Positions 1 through 13,100 of a DNA stretch of 64,000 bases are shown piece after piece. The position numbers and the translations under genes were made by a program. The notes beneath the pieces were generated by a model that was not told the origin of the DNA, did no database searches, and was given only the letters and a program-made list of their open reading frames with translations. Source of the DNA: Certhia americana (lineage: Eukaryota > Chordata > Aves > Passeriformes > Certhiidae). The stretch lies in contig CM031870.1 of NCBI GenBank assembly GCA_018697195.1, positions 6,831,382 through 6,895,381 on the forward strand, in the 5' to 3' direction. How positions within the stretch are numbered: the first letter of the stretch is position 1; every line of letters starts with the position of its first letter.

Positions 1-550
1 CGGGCGGCCGCAGCGCTGACGCCATCGCGGCGGTGCCGGCGGAGCTGCCCGATGGCCGCGGCCGAGCCGGCGGCGCGCAAGCGGCGGCCCAAGGGGCACT
101 TCGCGGCCGGGGCTGGCCGGGCCAAGCGGCCCCGAGGAGCCGGGCGGCAGCTGGAGGCCGGCATGCGCGGCATCCTCATCACCTGCAACATGAACGAGCG
201 CAAGTGCGTGGGGGAGGCCTACAGCCTGCTCGGCGAGTACGGGGACCTGCTCTACGGGCCCGAGCAGGTGCGTGCGGCGGGGCCGGCGGGCGCTCGGGGC
301 GGGCTGGCTGGGCGACGGAGAGGCACCCCGAGGGAGAGGCACCCCGAGGGAGAGGCACCCCGAGGCCTCGGCTCCCGCGTGTGTGAAAGGAGCCGCGTGT
401 GTGTGCACCACACCCCCGAGTGGCCCAGGTTGTGCAGGCCACCCCCTCGGAGCCCCGCTGCCGGGCCCATGGCCTGTGTGCCGGGCCCAGCGCGGGCTGT
501 GAGCTCAGCGCTGCTGCTCCGTGCTCACCAACGCACGGTGCCGGTGTGCA
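1..550 (+). promoter_or_regulatory. CpG island spanning the THUMPD1 5' end
   Basis: The first ~550 bases are very GC-rich with frequent CpG and cover the end of the 5' UTR, exon 1 and most of intron 1 of THUMPD1. Composition falls abruptly to AT-rich after about 740. This is the usual look of a housekeeping-gene promoter island. The transcription start itself probably lies off the left edge or in the first 50 bases, so no core promoter element can be assigned. Confidence 0.7.
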
Positions 551-2236
551 GTTTTCAGATCACGAGGAGAGGCTGTCTGGAAGCGACGGGGAGGAGGATG
601 AGGATGATGTCGAGGCAGCTCTGAAGAAGGAGGTTGGCCAGATCCGTGCCTCGACGGAGCAGAAGATGCGGCGTTTCCAGTCGGTGGAGAGTGGTGCCAA
701 CAACGTGGTCTTCATCAGAACCCAGGGCATAGGTGGGACTTCGCTGATACTGTGTAATGCAAACTGCTGTCAGCACTGTTAGTAAAAGGTCACAGAGTGT
801 GGCTTCCAAGTAACACGTGTATATCAAACAAATACCCTTCCCTTTGGCCATGCCACTGAATTTTGTTAGTGAAGAAGCTAAAAGGTAGAGGAAACTGCTT
901 TGCAAAACCATCTTTGATTCTCTAGTTTTGGTATAGTAAAACAACACTTTATATAAAAGGATTTGAGGCTGACAGCAGTGCATCCAAATTCCCAGCTTAG
1001 TACTTAGAAGGGGAAGAGGAGGGATAATGCCTTCAATTTGTTGCTCATACCCAACTGTTTTTCTTTGTAGAACCAGAGAACTTGGTGCACCATATACTAA
1101 AGGACATGCACACCACTAAAAAGAAGAAAACAAGAGTCATTCTGCGCATGCTGCCCATTTCTGGAACTTGCAAGGCTTTTATGGAAGATATGAAAAAATA
1201 CACAGAAACATTTTTTGAGCCTTGGTTTAAAGCCCCTAACAAGGGTACTTTTCAGATTGTTTACAAAGCTCGTAATAACAGCCATATGAGTAGGGAAGAA
1301 GTAATTAAGGAACTGGCAGGTATGTATGGATTTTACACAAAAGAGAGAAGGTTTACATGCATAAATATATTGCATACACAACATGGATCAGACTATTAAA
1401 AGAGGTTGTAAAGGACATACACATTTGTTGCTTAAAACCTGTATGTTGAATTCTAAAAGCTTCTCTAAGACTTAAGAAGAGCTTGACATTAGAATGCCTT
1501 CTTGGTGTTGATGTCTTAAGAGACTATAAGCAGAAGAGAGAACAATGTTAAATATTATTTGCAGTATCAGTTATATGTGCTTTGAAATGACTGCTATTAG
1601 TGTATCTGGATGCTGTACCGAAATAATAATGTTACTATTTCTGTTAAATATTTTACTTGTATAATAGCTCCACCTTACACGAGTCATTTATTGAATGGAT
1701 AAAAAGAGAGACGAGGCAAGATTCTCCTCAGTTATAGCAAATTATTTTTGTAATTGCCTAAAATACCAGAACAGAGCAAGACACACAGAACATACCCACC
1801 AATAGGACTGAAGTAACTGAAAAATTATCTCACTGCAATTACTGAGAAACAAGACATGCTTATGCTCTTAAACAGTTCTCCCAGCATCTTTTAAATTGCA
1901 TCTTCTTTTACAGGAATTGTGGGCAGCCTGAATCCAGAAAACAAGGTTGATCTTAATAATCCACAATACACAGTCGTGGTAGAAATAATAAAAACCATCT
2001 GTTGCTTAAGTGTGGTGAGGGACTATGTTCTGTTCAGAAAATACAACCTACAGGAGGTGGTGAAGAGCAACAAAGAAGATACACAACAAAACCCATCAAG
2101 TCTGACAGAAGAACAGAATTCAGAGATAGTTAAAGCAGAAACTGATGAGAAGAGCTCTAAAGAGGTAAAAGAAGAGAACAAGAATCAAAGCGAAATAGAA
2201 TCTGAGCCCAAGGGGAATGATGCTCTGACAGTGTAG
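52..2236 (+). CDS. THUMPD1: THUMP domain-containing protein 1 (tRNA acetylation adaptor), 4 exons
   Basis: Coding exons are 52-267, 552-732, 1071-1319 and 1914-2236; phases add up to 322 aa with stop TAG at 2234-2236. All introns are GT-AG. The protein follows vertebrate THUMPD1 throughout: GILITCNMNERKC near residue 40, an acidic stretch leading to DDVEAALKKEV in exon 2, RRFQSVESGANNVVFIRT, then the RNA-binding THUMP domain from about residue 133 to 245 (KKKKTRVILRMLPISGTCKA, APNKGTFQIVYKARNNSH, NPQYTVVVEIIK). A Lys/Glu-rich low-complexity tail follows, shorter than in human (353 aa total there). Known role: binds tRNA and works with the acetyltransferase NAT10 to make N4-acetylcytidine in tRNA-Ser and tRNA-Leu. 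The start at 52 is chosen because it gives the MAAAEP N-terminus typical of the family and sits in the CpG island. Intron 1 is only 284 bp. Confidence 0.97.
318..365 (+). repeat. Three perfect 16-bp tandem copies in THUMPD1 intron 1
   Basis: The unit gagaggcaccccgagg occurs three times head to tail without mismatch (318-333, 334-349, 350-365). It lies inside the short GC-rich intron 1. Perfect identity suggests recent expansion and probable length polymorphism. Confidence 0.9.
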
Positions 2237-5200
2237 AAAATGTGATATAAGGGAAAGGTAAACATAATCCAAACATATAAAAAAAAGTTGTCCTAGAGTT
2301 CTGAAAGGGTGTTGGAATGAGGAGAGGGGGTTTTATTTTGAAGTCCTGATTTTAAAATGTACATGTGTAAGAATTTTAGTGCTCATTGCAGGTAGAACTG
2401 ACATTTCAGCAGATGTAAGGGTGCTCAAGAGTGCATCACCTTTCTGGTGAAGCTTGCTGTCCTCCTGCAGCTTTGTTCTGCATTTCCTGTACCTGACACA
2501 CAAAGCAGGGGTCTGTGCATGTATATGTATATGTGGCCACCCTGACATGTATGAACTCCCCTTTGTTATATCTGGAGGCTGTAGAAGCCAAAAGGCAGCA
2601 CAGAAGCAGCTCTGGACAATTACTGGCAGAAGTGAGAGATCTGGGAAAGAGTTGGTTGCAGAGGATTTTGGGAAGGAAGTGAGCTGACGGCTGCAGAACT
2701 TGGTAACGTTTTCTGTGTGAACAACAGAATGAGGTAAATCTGATAATTTGATGGAGGGTTTTTATACATGTATTTATATATACACAAGGATGTGCTGTTT
2801 TTGACATGAATGGAAAGAACTATTATGATATATATAAATACTTGAATATTATAAGATGATTTAAAGATTGGACTGTTAAAAACAGTAGAAGTACAATGCA
2901 GGTATATTGCAGATGGTTTTATCAAAAATTACATGTGTGTTTACATTAGCTGTGTATGCAGCACTTACTGGTTTATAGTAAATGCTGTAGTCACTGAATG
3001 GAATCCTTTTGACTAATTTCCTGCAGGTAGCCTTTTGCTGCTCTTTCCAAAGACTCAATCCTTGGGAAATTTTATAACGTGTTTCTGTTTTTTGTTTTTT
3101 TTTTTTTTTTTCTTAAGTCTCAAAAGTTTAAATACTGTTTGGAAGCTTCTTAGGAAAGAAGCTCTCCATTATACTGTACTAGATAAGGGGAAGGAACTTT
3201 TAATTTTTGGTACAGTTTTAGCTTTATGGTATTAATTTTGTTTCAGATTCAAAGTAATGCTAGTCAGTCTTTCTGTTGTCTTATTGTTACAGTGGACTGT
3301 CCCTATAACTCCTAAAAACCAACCAAAACCAGTGCAGCTATAACTTGCTTTTCAACAGGGTTTTGAGTATGCTTCCTAGCTAGAACTTTCTAGCTTTAGT
3401 ATTTCATTTCTAGCATAAAAGCTTGTGTGTTGCTAATGGGAAAAGACTTATCTTGAAGAACACAATTTGTAACTTGTCTTGGTTTAATGAAAAGAACGTG
3501 TTCATGTCCCTCATAATTTATATTTTCTACTTCTGTCAAAATAATTTCAAAAATTGGAAAATGAAGATGACTTTTTTCCCCTAGTCCTGTCTCCCTTGCA
3601 ACCCATTTATTAAACTCTGCTTTCTTATGTCCTGTGGTGTCTTTAAATTTTTGAAGATTTTCTTGTGTGGATTAAAACCATCAATGTCTGAGTCACACAG
3701 AGGAAAAAACTATCTGAGACCGGACACAAAGGCCAACTGTGAATGTTTGTTGGTAGCTGATGTTGGTAATCATGATTCATGACAGCCTACTTACCTTCTA
3801 AGGACAAAACTCAGAGTAATTAGTAGGATTTTTTGTTTTCTTTCCTCTTCTTTCTCACTGACCTGTGTGCCTGCAGGGCTCATAGTTTATTTCTGATTTT
3901 TCACACTTTGCACTTACTGAACATTCATTGTTTGGACATTAATTCCCTGGCTTTTCCACTCTGCCATCACTTTTGGGCTCAGTGGTTCTCCTGTGGTCAG
4001 AAGGTGCTTCAGTGCTTTGAATTCAAGCCTTCATGGACAAACTGTAGGACACTATTATGATCTCCCTTGCATGAAAAGCCAAATAGTTGTCACTGTCAGT
4101 GCTGAAGAAAGATTACAGTGCCCAAACATCAGCTGAAGAGGTGATACATTGATGGTGGAATGTGGTGTACTTAATTTATCCTAATGCTGACTTGAAACTC
4201 AAGGATCATCCCTTGGTATGAAACCCTGGCTCTGAGATTCACTCTTCCCCTTGTGTTAGATTAAAACTCAGATTGGCTTGAAAAACTTGAAGATAATTTC
4301 TTTTAAGAACAAGCCAATCCCACAGCCTTGGTGTTTTCCAGTACTGACTTGCCTTTCTTGAGGGTCACAGCTGTTTAATTAAAATATGAATTTATGTGTA
4401 ATTCAGTTCATTTATCATTTCAGTAGTGAAATACAGCAGGGGAGAGCTTTAAGTAACACCAGTAACTCCCACTGATTGGAAGCAGCTGGTAATATCCTGT
4501 GCTGCCCATAAGAATTGTGCTGCAAAATCTTTCCTGTGTTATATTCCTATTGAAAGAGCAATCATCCTGTGGTTATGCCATCTTAAAACAGCTAATCCTG
4601 TAAATCCAAGAGGCTTAGTTTTGTGGCCTACCTGGAAAACAACATGAAATATGAGTAATTGCTCATTGTGGGCATGGTGTTCTTACATTTAAGATTGCTC
4701 TTGGATCAAACTGTGGCATGGCATGTACAAGAACAGATGAAAAACGCTCTGCTAGGACTGATGTTTGTTGGCTTGGCATGCAAACACTGCCCATTTCTGC
4801 AAGGTTGTATATAGGCAGTCTGCCTCCCCGGCCCAGCCAAGGTCTGGTGCTGCCTAGTTGCTCCTGCTTCCCAGGAGCTCCCACTCCAAAGCCCCAGAGC
4901 CTCCTGGCCAGCTCAGCACTCAGCTGAGGCAGCCGAGGACATGGGTAGCAGGGAAATCGGGGCAGTTACCTGCCAGGTAGGCAGACTGCCAGCAATCTGT
5001 CTAGAGGATTCCTAAAGACATTAAGTTCATTTCACAGTACCCTTTTTAGTCTTTCATAGCGAAAAGCTATTTGCAATAGCTTTATTGTCATCAGGTTTTA
5101 GGAATATAGACTAATTTGTATAGAATATACTTATTTTTTAGAGAGTAAATAGGCCACAGCTGTTGATAAAAGCCATTCCTGTCCACTTTTCTGGATTGTT

Positions 5201-5432
5201 TTATGGTCTTATAAATCAAATTTAGACATCACAAGGCTACTTATTTTATAATTAGCAGTTTGATTATTCCTTAATATTGATGCTCTATATAGAAAAGAAA
5301 CTAAACTGCCTCTTCTGCTACCCCCTTAGAGGTATCCCATTCATAATGAGATTCAAGTGTGCAAGAGTGTTCAAACATGAGGAAATTTCCACTAGAGATA
5401 ACTCTAACAGGGTTTAGGTAGAAGGCACTTAT
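2237..5432 (+). other. THUMPD1 3' UTR and downstream non-coding DNA
   Basis: AT-rich sequence with no open coding exon I can support. It must hold the THUMPD1 3' UTR, but I cannot fix its end: there are several weak ATTAAA-type hexamers, and a clear AATAAA (5628-5633) appears only at the edge of the ACSM relic. It contains a poly-T run near 3095-3111 and short ORFs that look random. Confidence 0.5.
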
Positions 5433-6262
5433 TTGAGCAAATGGCTGAAGTTCAGCCACCCAGCCCTGCTGCTTTTAGACACAATTAGCTTTGTTTTCAG
5501 AGACTGGATGCAACCAGGTCCACCACAGGTGCATAATGCACCCGGGTCTTTGAAGCCAGCAGTGATAGCAAATGTCTGCTGCTGTCAGTTGTCTTGTCCC
5601 TGGGATGATGATAACACCTGAAAGTGCAATAAAATTAGAAATGTGTAAGTCCTGATCACTTCACAGCTTTTCCTGATTTGTTGACCTCCAGCACCATTCA
5701 ATCCAGAAATAAGAAGGTGGTAAAACAAGGCTTAGACATCTGACCTTGAATAGAGATGTGCAGACTTGAAGTATGAATTAGCTTCTGTTTCTGTGAGGTC
5801 CTGTGCTACAGGCACAGTGAAAGTAGGATGCATAACTTTGAGGCAGAAAACACTGGCAGCTTTAACTTGAGTCTGTCACAATTAAACTTATTTAACAGAA
5901 GCCACAGTAAGTAAAAGAAAAATTATGAAAGTAATTACAGCAGTTGTTAGAGACTACCCCAGTCGCCCCTTTGATTGTCAAATGTTCAAGCAAGGAAATC
6001 AAATAAAATGTAATTGCTAAATGAATTGTTAACTTCTGGACTAGGAGGTAATAAACAATCTACAGACCATTAGGAATTACACAATTCACCTGGTTGAATA
6101 CAAGCCACGTTCAGCTGCCACCACCTCGGGATTCGAGGTAGAATCACTAAAACTAAACTTTGCAGACTGCATGGCCCAGGGAGCACATGGACCACTTCTT
6201 GGGACATGAAATCTAGCTCTTCAAAGCTCCTCTTAATTTGATCTCCTTTTTTATTTCTGCTT
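5433..6262 (-). pseudogene. Decayed ACSM-family paralogue (relics of coding exons 2 and 3)
   Basis: Read on the minus strand, 6262-6090 matches exon 2 of the intact ACSM gene at 16905-17115. Recognisable peptides are SFEELDFMSQEV and VILPRIPRWWQLNVAC against [12 protein letters not shown] and [16 protein letters not shown]. The segment 5617-5433 matches exon 3 (16310-16517): GVIIIPGTRQLTAADI against [16 protein letters not shown] at its start, and LIVSKSSRAGWLNF-like codons at its end, but the two ends are in different frames. Damage seen: exon-2 relic is shorter at its 5' end, exon-3 relic carries internal deletions and a stop, and the exon-3 donor GT has become AT. The 472-bp gap between the relics resembles the 387-bp intron of the intact gene, so this is a duplicated gene rather than a retrocopy. 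Other exons were not found on either side. Confidence 0.82.
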
Positions 6263-7790
6263 CTAAAGAAAGAAATTCTCAACTATCCTCTGGTTTCAGT
6301 AGTGCAAGCTCAGAGCCGTTTAGACTAATGTATTGGACACAGCATTTTGTGCATTTGTTTTTTATTTTTGACCTCAGACAATAATGAGCTTTATAGTTGG
6401 AAAGCAAAGAAATATCCATTTCAGAGCTTAAGAGTGTGAAAGAGGCGAGATCCACCTCCAGAACCCTCCTGGTACACATGGGACCTGTGTTTATTAGCCA
6501 GTTGCTAACAATTAATTGTACCAAAAGGTCATTGACAGTTTTACTACACAGCACATTTGCTGTTTTCCCAGGCTCCTGCTACCAGCAGATATGTTTTATG
6601 GGTAGTGCGTAGTGGGTTTACAGCAGAACTAGGAAAATCCAAGATAAATAGATAAATAACCTCGAGCTTTTTTTTTTTTTTTTTTTCTTTCCTGGTTCAC
6701 TGGTGTTTTTGTGCTCAGTACAGCCTTGCTCATGGAGTTCAGTTAGTGCTTATATCTTTGGAATCAAGCGCTGTAGCAGCATGGTGTGAAGTGCAAGGGC
6801 TACAGAGAGGTAACAAGAAATGTGAGATGTGACCTAGCAGGGATGATCTAAACCTCTGCTGTGCCCATAACCTTGGAACGGCTTGACTGTTATGGAAATA
6901 TCTCACAGTCTGAATTGTCACCTCAGTTCAGGAAATCCTTGATTATATTTAATCCTGAAACTCTATGCAACCCAGTACTGGCTAGACCTGGAAGTCTGAT
7001 CACCAGTGATTAAAAAACATACTCACAAAGTAATATTTGGCACAGAGTTACATATATTGTGGCTATCAGTAACAGCACCATAGATACAAAAATAAGGACC
7101 AGTCCATTTTTGCCTCTTCTATCACTATTTTCAAAAACCTTTTCTCCCATGTACGCTTAAAGTTATAGTGAATATATTGCTTTAGAAATATTTCAAAGCA
7201 GCAGAACAGCAATGTGTATCTTTCACCCTTATTCAGAAGGTTGTCCTCTTAAGATTGACAGGAAACAGGATGCTGGAATACACAGAAGTCCAGGATAAGC
7301 ATGTTCTGGTGAGGAACAGCAGCAAAGAGCACCACTCTATGTTTCTCAGTTTCTTCCTCTGAATGTTCCCAGAGAGCATCTTTGATGGTTATTGAACAAA
7401 TCCCAGCTTGTGTGTACAGAGAAATAACAACACTACTTAGCTGCTTCATTCCAAGCTGTGCTCCATTTCTGTGGCAAGCCTGCAAATTTAAAAGCTTTGG
7501 GCTCTTTTTAGGGTTTAGCTGGCAGGTAGCACATCACTCCCAGTGCCCAACAAAAAGAGTAAATTCTGTTTTAGAGAAACAAGGAATATCAGTTGGCTGA
7601 CTCACTAATTCATCAAGTCAATAGTGCAGGACAAACACACACCACTGAAACCCAGCACAACCTCGGTAGCAACTGAGGGGCTTTGTGTGGTTGCTTGAAA
7701 CCCTGGGCAGTGTGACAGAGCAAAGGCTCCTGCCTATACATCAAACAGAACTGTTTTGATTCACCAATTTGTTCCCTTTTTTCTGGTCAG

Positions 7791-7991
7791 GTTCAGGTTA
7801 TCAATGCAAAACTGCAAGAACACATTGGAAAGTCTGTCTACCTGAATGTGCAGACTGAGCAGGCTGTGCTGCAGCAGAGAGGAAACCTCCTGAGCAAGCC
7901 CTTCCCTGCTGGAATGAACCATTTGTGCCACTACCAGGGCTCAGGGAAAAGTCTGTTTAAAGCCCAGCACAGACCGATACAAAAACCCTAG
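7791..7991 (+). other. Exon-like open segment with a strong splice acceptor; unidentified
   Basis: A pyrimidine-rich tract ending in ctggtcag (7783-7790) is followed by 66 open codons closing with TAG at 7989-7991. The peptide starts VQVINAKLQEHIGKSVYLNV and is hydrophilic, with amino-acid use that looks more protein-like than most random frames here. I do not recognise the family. It could be a terminal exon of an unannotated or decayed + strand gene, or chance. No partner exons were found upstream. Confidence 0.2.
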
Positions 7992-8954
7992 GAACATGTG
8001 GCAGGATCATACTTTTAAATTTGTTTTAAAATCCATTACTTTCAAAGTTCATAATTAGGTTATATTTTAAAAAATATTACTTACATGGAGTAAATGTATT
8101 ACTTTAAAAATCTGATCACTTCAAAGTGGATTACTTTTCCAAAAAGTACTCACATTTGAAATCTGAATGTCCTTAAAAAGAATCAGATGCTGACCAGATT
8201 ACATTTTTCAGTGTAATCAACATGGGGTTTTTTTAATCGCACTTAAAGATCTAATCCAATTTCTTGTTATTCTGCCCAAAAATGGCATTATATTTAAAAT
8301 ATCCAACATGTTTTCCCTCTGTTCTGACTGAATGGAGGAGAGAAAAATTAATCTTTCAGAACAAAGCTGTAATACAGGAAAAGGGAAGGGAAGTTTAAAA
8401 CCCTGCTGCGGCCAGGTTTGAGCATAATCTTATTTTGTTCACTTTTCTTCTGGTAGAATCACATTAAACAAACTACTTGCTCTCATGGGGGATTGAATTT
8501 TCTACACTCGCTAGAAACCTGTGAGATTGTGTTTGAAGATAACTTTATTTTGGATTTTAAAAAAATCCATGGGTAAAGAAAGCCATTAACAATTAGCAGC
8601 TACTGAGCTCTGTTGTTCTGCCACAGCTGATGGAAGTTCAAACAACAATGGTGAGTTCTGGTCTGAATCTTAAATCTAACACCTGAGTGTGATGGCCAGA
8701 CTTGGCAAATTACCTCTTCTCTTACTGATCTTTTCAGTAACAAACCCTTTTCAAAAAGATAAGCTTACATAAATTTCATTTATAAACTGTGTTCATTTTT
8801 TATTCTTACTGGATGACTATTTAGGCACAGATCAAGTAATAGCAGAAGAGTTGTTTTTATATCAACAATCCGACATCCTTTTGAATAACTAAACCCAATA
8901 CCTTTTCAAAGCCAAACTCATCTAAATGCTGCTCTGTTTTTCTTTTTCTTTGTC

Positions 8955-8998
8955 TTTTTTTTTTTTTTGTTTGTTTGTTTGTTTTTTTTATTATTATT
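8955..8998 (+). repeat. Poly-T / (TTTG)n low-complexity block
   Basis: A 14-base T run is followed by four TTTG units, another T run and TTA/ATT repeats. Simple-sequence DNA in intergenic space. Confidence 0.9.
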
Positions 8999-9950
8999 CT
9001 CTGTTAAGGCTTATTTCCAACTGTTTGTATTGTGGGAAAGGAGATGAAGTTGTAGGTCACTTATAAAATGCTGCTGCTCAATGGACTGGCTAAAATAACT
9101 CAAGCAAAGTCACAAAAATCACAATCCAGAAAATCTGCAGGACCAAGTTCCAAACCCATTCTGGAAATGTACTAAATATTTCAAGACATAAAACTAAATA
9201 TTAACTTTCTTACTAATGCAAGCAGAGCAATTTTATGTGCCAAATGCATACACAAAACATCTATTTAAACACACTGTATATATGTATATGTGCAACACTA
9301 AGGACATACTGTGAATTTCTACAACTTACTAATTTCTCATTATGCATGACAGCATTGTCTATTAAAGGATTATTTCTCACATACTGAACATAATCTCAAT
9401 TCTCATTTCATTTACCTCAGAGGGGTTTTTAAAGCAAAAGATGGGATCTTAGGTCTGTATCTATTTCAGAATACTTCCAGCCTTGTATTGAGAATTCCAT
9501 TCCAGGCTAGTGTTTGGAAGAGACAAGACACTTTCAAAGGAAAGGACACCTACACATGGTTCTCATCCAACCACCAAAAATGTGGATTTTTAACATATCC
9601 AATAAAACTGCTAAACCCCCATCTGTTACAATGCATTTTTAGGGCTTTTACTGCCACTATCCAGTGGCACCAGAAAAAAATGTTCTTTTGTAACCTCTTC
9701 ATAATGTTGCATTTTTTGAACCTGTATAGTGACCATACCAGACACTATGTCCTTTCCATAAGCTTTGGATGTCAGGATAAACTCTCAGGAAATAGTGAAT
9801 CAAAATATATTTGATGTAAAATACCTTTTAAAATGTGGGCATTATCTTTTTTGTTGTCTCTGAAGAATAACATCAAATAGAAACTAAGCTGGGAGAGGGA
9901 TGGTGAGGAGGTCTCAAAGGGAAAGGCTGTTGAAGTTGTCTATTGAAAGT

Positions 9951-9956
9951 TTTATT
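9951..9956 (-). terminator. Probable polyadenylation signal of the ACSM gene
   Basis: tttatt on the + strand reads AATAAA on the minus strand, about 200 bases beyond the ACSM stop codon. It is the nearest canonical hexamer downstream of the gene, giving a short 3' UTR. The cleavage site is not resolved. Confidence 0.5.
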
Positions 9957-10157
9957 TTTCACCCAGAATAATACAATTCAGTCAGGTACTGATACTGGAA
10001 ACTCTGCAAGCAGGCACAAATATCACATCTTGATGTTACCTGTAGTTTTTGAAGCTCAGGCAGTTAACAAAAAGAGATCAGAATGAGGGCAGTTATAGTA
10101 GTAAAATACATATAATGCTAATAGAATGAAAGAAGTTTTGTTAAATTCCAAACAATG

Positions 10158-13100
10158 CTATATCTTTCCCCACTCTTTGTCTCTTAATTCATTCCTCTTG
10201 ATCTTCCCAGTGACTGTCTTCGGCAGCTCTTTGACAAATTCCACCTAGATAAAATAAAGAGAGAAAGCAATGCAGCATGTTCTACAGAGGTGGTTTTCCA
10301 AGACTCTCCAAGCATATGTGGAAAACTGAGAGGACTCCCATTAGTAAGAACTGCCTGCCTCAAATCCAAGCCAAACTTGTGCCACTTGTGAAACCATCTT
10401 TTTCGCAGCCTAATTGGCCAAAATCTGTACAGCTGCCTCTCAGCTGACCAAACTGAGTACAGTAACTCACAGCAGAAGGGTGAATGATTGAATGGTATCA
10501 GAGGTCAGAGATGAATGACAAAAAAACATAAAAAAGGGATGTTACAGCCCCAAAGTCTTTAATGGTCCTTAGTTCTGTGAGTTCTGCCAAGTTAGTAGAA
10601 GGCACTGCAGTAGCTCTTTTCCTGTGCTGGGATTACTAAGAAACACCAAGTGCATCTTCTTGGGCTTGTGCCTATTTATTAGTTGTGATGATTAGTAGAT
10701 AAAATCTTACTCAGATTTAGTCATGTGCTACCCTGAAGCCACTGGCAAGTGCTTTTTTGAAGTTAAACACAAAATGGAGAATTATGATTGTGAGTCTGAA
10801 TTAGAACATGGAGATCTAACTGGGATATACAAAACCTAGAAAATTTTGAGAAGTTTGAACAAGTACTTTAATCAAATGCATGAAAAACAATGTAAGCTAA
10901 TGTTATTTAGGAAAGGTCTTCTGGAGCCAGTGGTCTAGATGAATATTTACTGCTGTCTCTTTCAAGTGAGTCATGAAAATCTAAATGGCAATTCTCCTGA
11001 GATTTAGGGAAGGGTGCCCTGTTTTAAAGTTTCTCCTCAGAAATATTTACCTTTCTAGGGTATTTATATGGAGCAGTAGTTTTCTTGACATGGTCCTGCA
11101 AGTCATGAGTTAAGCTCTTCAGGTCAGTGGATGAAAAGGCTGGGGACAGAACCACAAATGCTTTCACGACCTGTAAGGTAAAATTAACAAAAGTGATCTG
11201 ATACCATCTGTTTTTAAGGGCTGATATGCAGGTTACCAGTGAGCAGTGCTGCTCAGACTCACAACAGTCATGAGGAACAGAAAAATCAGCACATAATAAC
11301 AAATGATTGTGCCCAGTTTCTGCATGTCTATGTGCAGAAGGGAAAGTTTGAAGGACCCTTTTTTTTCCCTCATTACAAATAAGAGCCTTTGCCCTTTCTT
11401 CTCAGTGGCAGCTGAGAGGAAGGGGCAATAAAACATATCTTTGTGGAGTTGTCCATGAAGCTAAGGAACATTTTATTTCTCTCTGAAGTTCACACTGAGG
11501 CCAGTAAGCATTGTTATCCTAGGACAGGATTGTGCTTTCGTCACACCTGCAGCCCATGTCTAATGCTTGGGCAGTTACAGTAGAACTTTGGCTACACTAA
11601 GAGTCGTAAATGGGAATTTCAGCATATAGACAAATGCTTAAGAACAAGGGCAAAGTAAACATCACAGAAGTGTTCTCCACAGAAAAGGCCTTGGGATGAA
11701 AAGAAACTCAGAAGAGCAAAGGCATGTAAATGGGAAAGGATTTTGGTTGTCAGCCTCACCAGGATTATCCATGATGGAAGTAGATGTGGTGCTCAGGGAC
11801 ATGGTTTATTTGTGGACCTGACATTGCTGGGTTCATGGTTGGACTCATTGATCTCAGAGATATTTTCCAACCAAAACAATTCCATGATTCTGAGATGACA
11901 TTATTGCCTCAGAGCTGTGTGTTATTCAGTAAAGTAGAAATTCCTTGATATTGTTATATATTTGGAAAATGCTTTGCTTTCCTCCCTCCATTCAGCATTG
12001 TTACCTCTCCTCTGAGGGGGTCTGGGCTGCTGACAACAGCTGTTTCTACCACAGCTGGGTGCTCTATCAGAGCACTCTCTACTTCAAATGGCCCAATGCG
12101 ATACCTAGGTAAAGAAAAAATAAAAATGAGATTTGGCTCTTATTTTTTATCTGGAAAAAGCTACCAAATGTTTTTTAATTTTCATGTTGAAATAAAAAAC
12201 AAAGCCAGAACAAATCAACAACCAACTATAGAAGCTTTAGGAAAAATGAGAAAGCTGGCTGGGTTAGAAGTAGGAGCATTTCATAGTGGTCTTGTGGAAG
12301 AGGACTGCTGGGGCTGTGGATACTTCTCCATCTGTCCTCTCTCCTTGGGGCTCCATCCCACTGTGTAGCTGGGGTCTGCAGTAGCAGCCTGTGCCACGTT
12401 ATGGTATCACATCATATAATATCAAGTTCTTTCTTTTCAACATGTTAAAAATGAATTGTTTCAAAAGCTCTTTGAATCCAACAGAGATTCCTTCAATTTT
12501 AGTAAAAAAACTAAACTAGATAAACATCTCTTCTTTGCCACCTGAAGTCTTCATTCTTTGTTGAAACACATGAAATGTTGCAGAGGAAATGGACCCAGTA
12601 TCATCACCAAGATGATACTACAGGTCTGTGAAAAGCCAATAATAACAGCAAGTATTCCAAAGTCAAGAGGTCAATCAAACACTCCTATCACAGATTATGC
12701 TGTCAGAAGCTCACCAGCACACTACATGTAAGAATATACAGTGGCAGATTTTGAATGGGTGTGTGCAGACTAACCCTGAAGAAATGATGATGTCATCGTC
12801 TCTGCCAATAAACTGGAAATATCCCTCTTCATCCATAGTCCCTCTGTCTCCAGTGACATAAAAATCCCCACGTTCACTTTCTGCAGTTTTCTTAGGGTTA
12901 TCCTTAAAGTGGTTTACAAGCAATAGTTTAGATTTTGAGCATGCATTATCTATACATTATGCTGTAACACACATGATATCAAATGCACTGGAACTTAATT
13001 TTTTGCTCAAGGATGTACTGATATTGCTATAAAATACAATAAAATAGGTTTAAAATTATCTCTATTCTTTAAGAAAAAAAACCAAAAAAACTTGATCCTA

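Larger units (their letters stand above)
6263..9950. other. Non-coding stretch between the ACSM relic and the intact ACSM gene
   Basis: Mostly AT-rich unique-looking DNA. It contains a poly-T run at 6668-6686, a poly-T/(TTTG) block at 8955-8998, and one exon-like open segment at 7791-7991 (separate entry). No further ACSM exon relics were recognised. Confidence 0.5.

Noticed and set aside
5628..5633. AATAAA as the THUMPD1 polyadenylation signal
   Set aside because: It lies 3.4 kb past the stop and inside the ACSM relic intron; possible but not supported over other sites.
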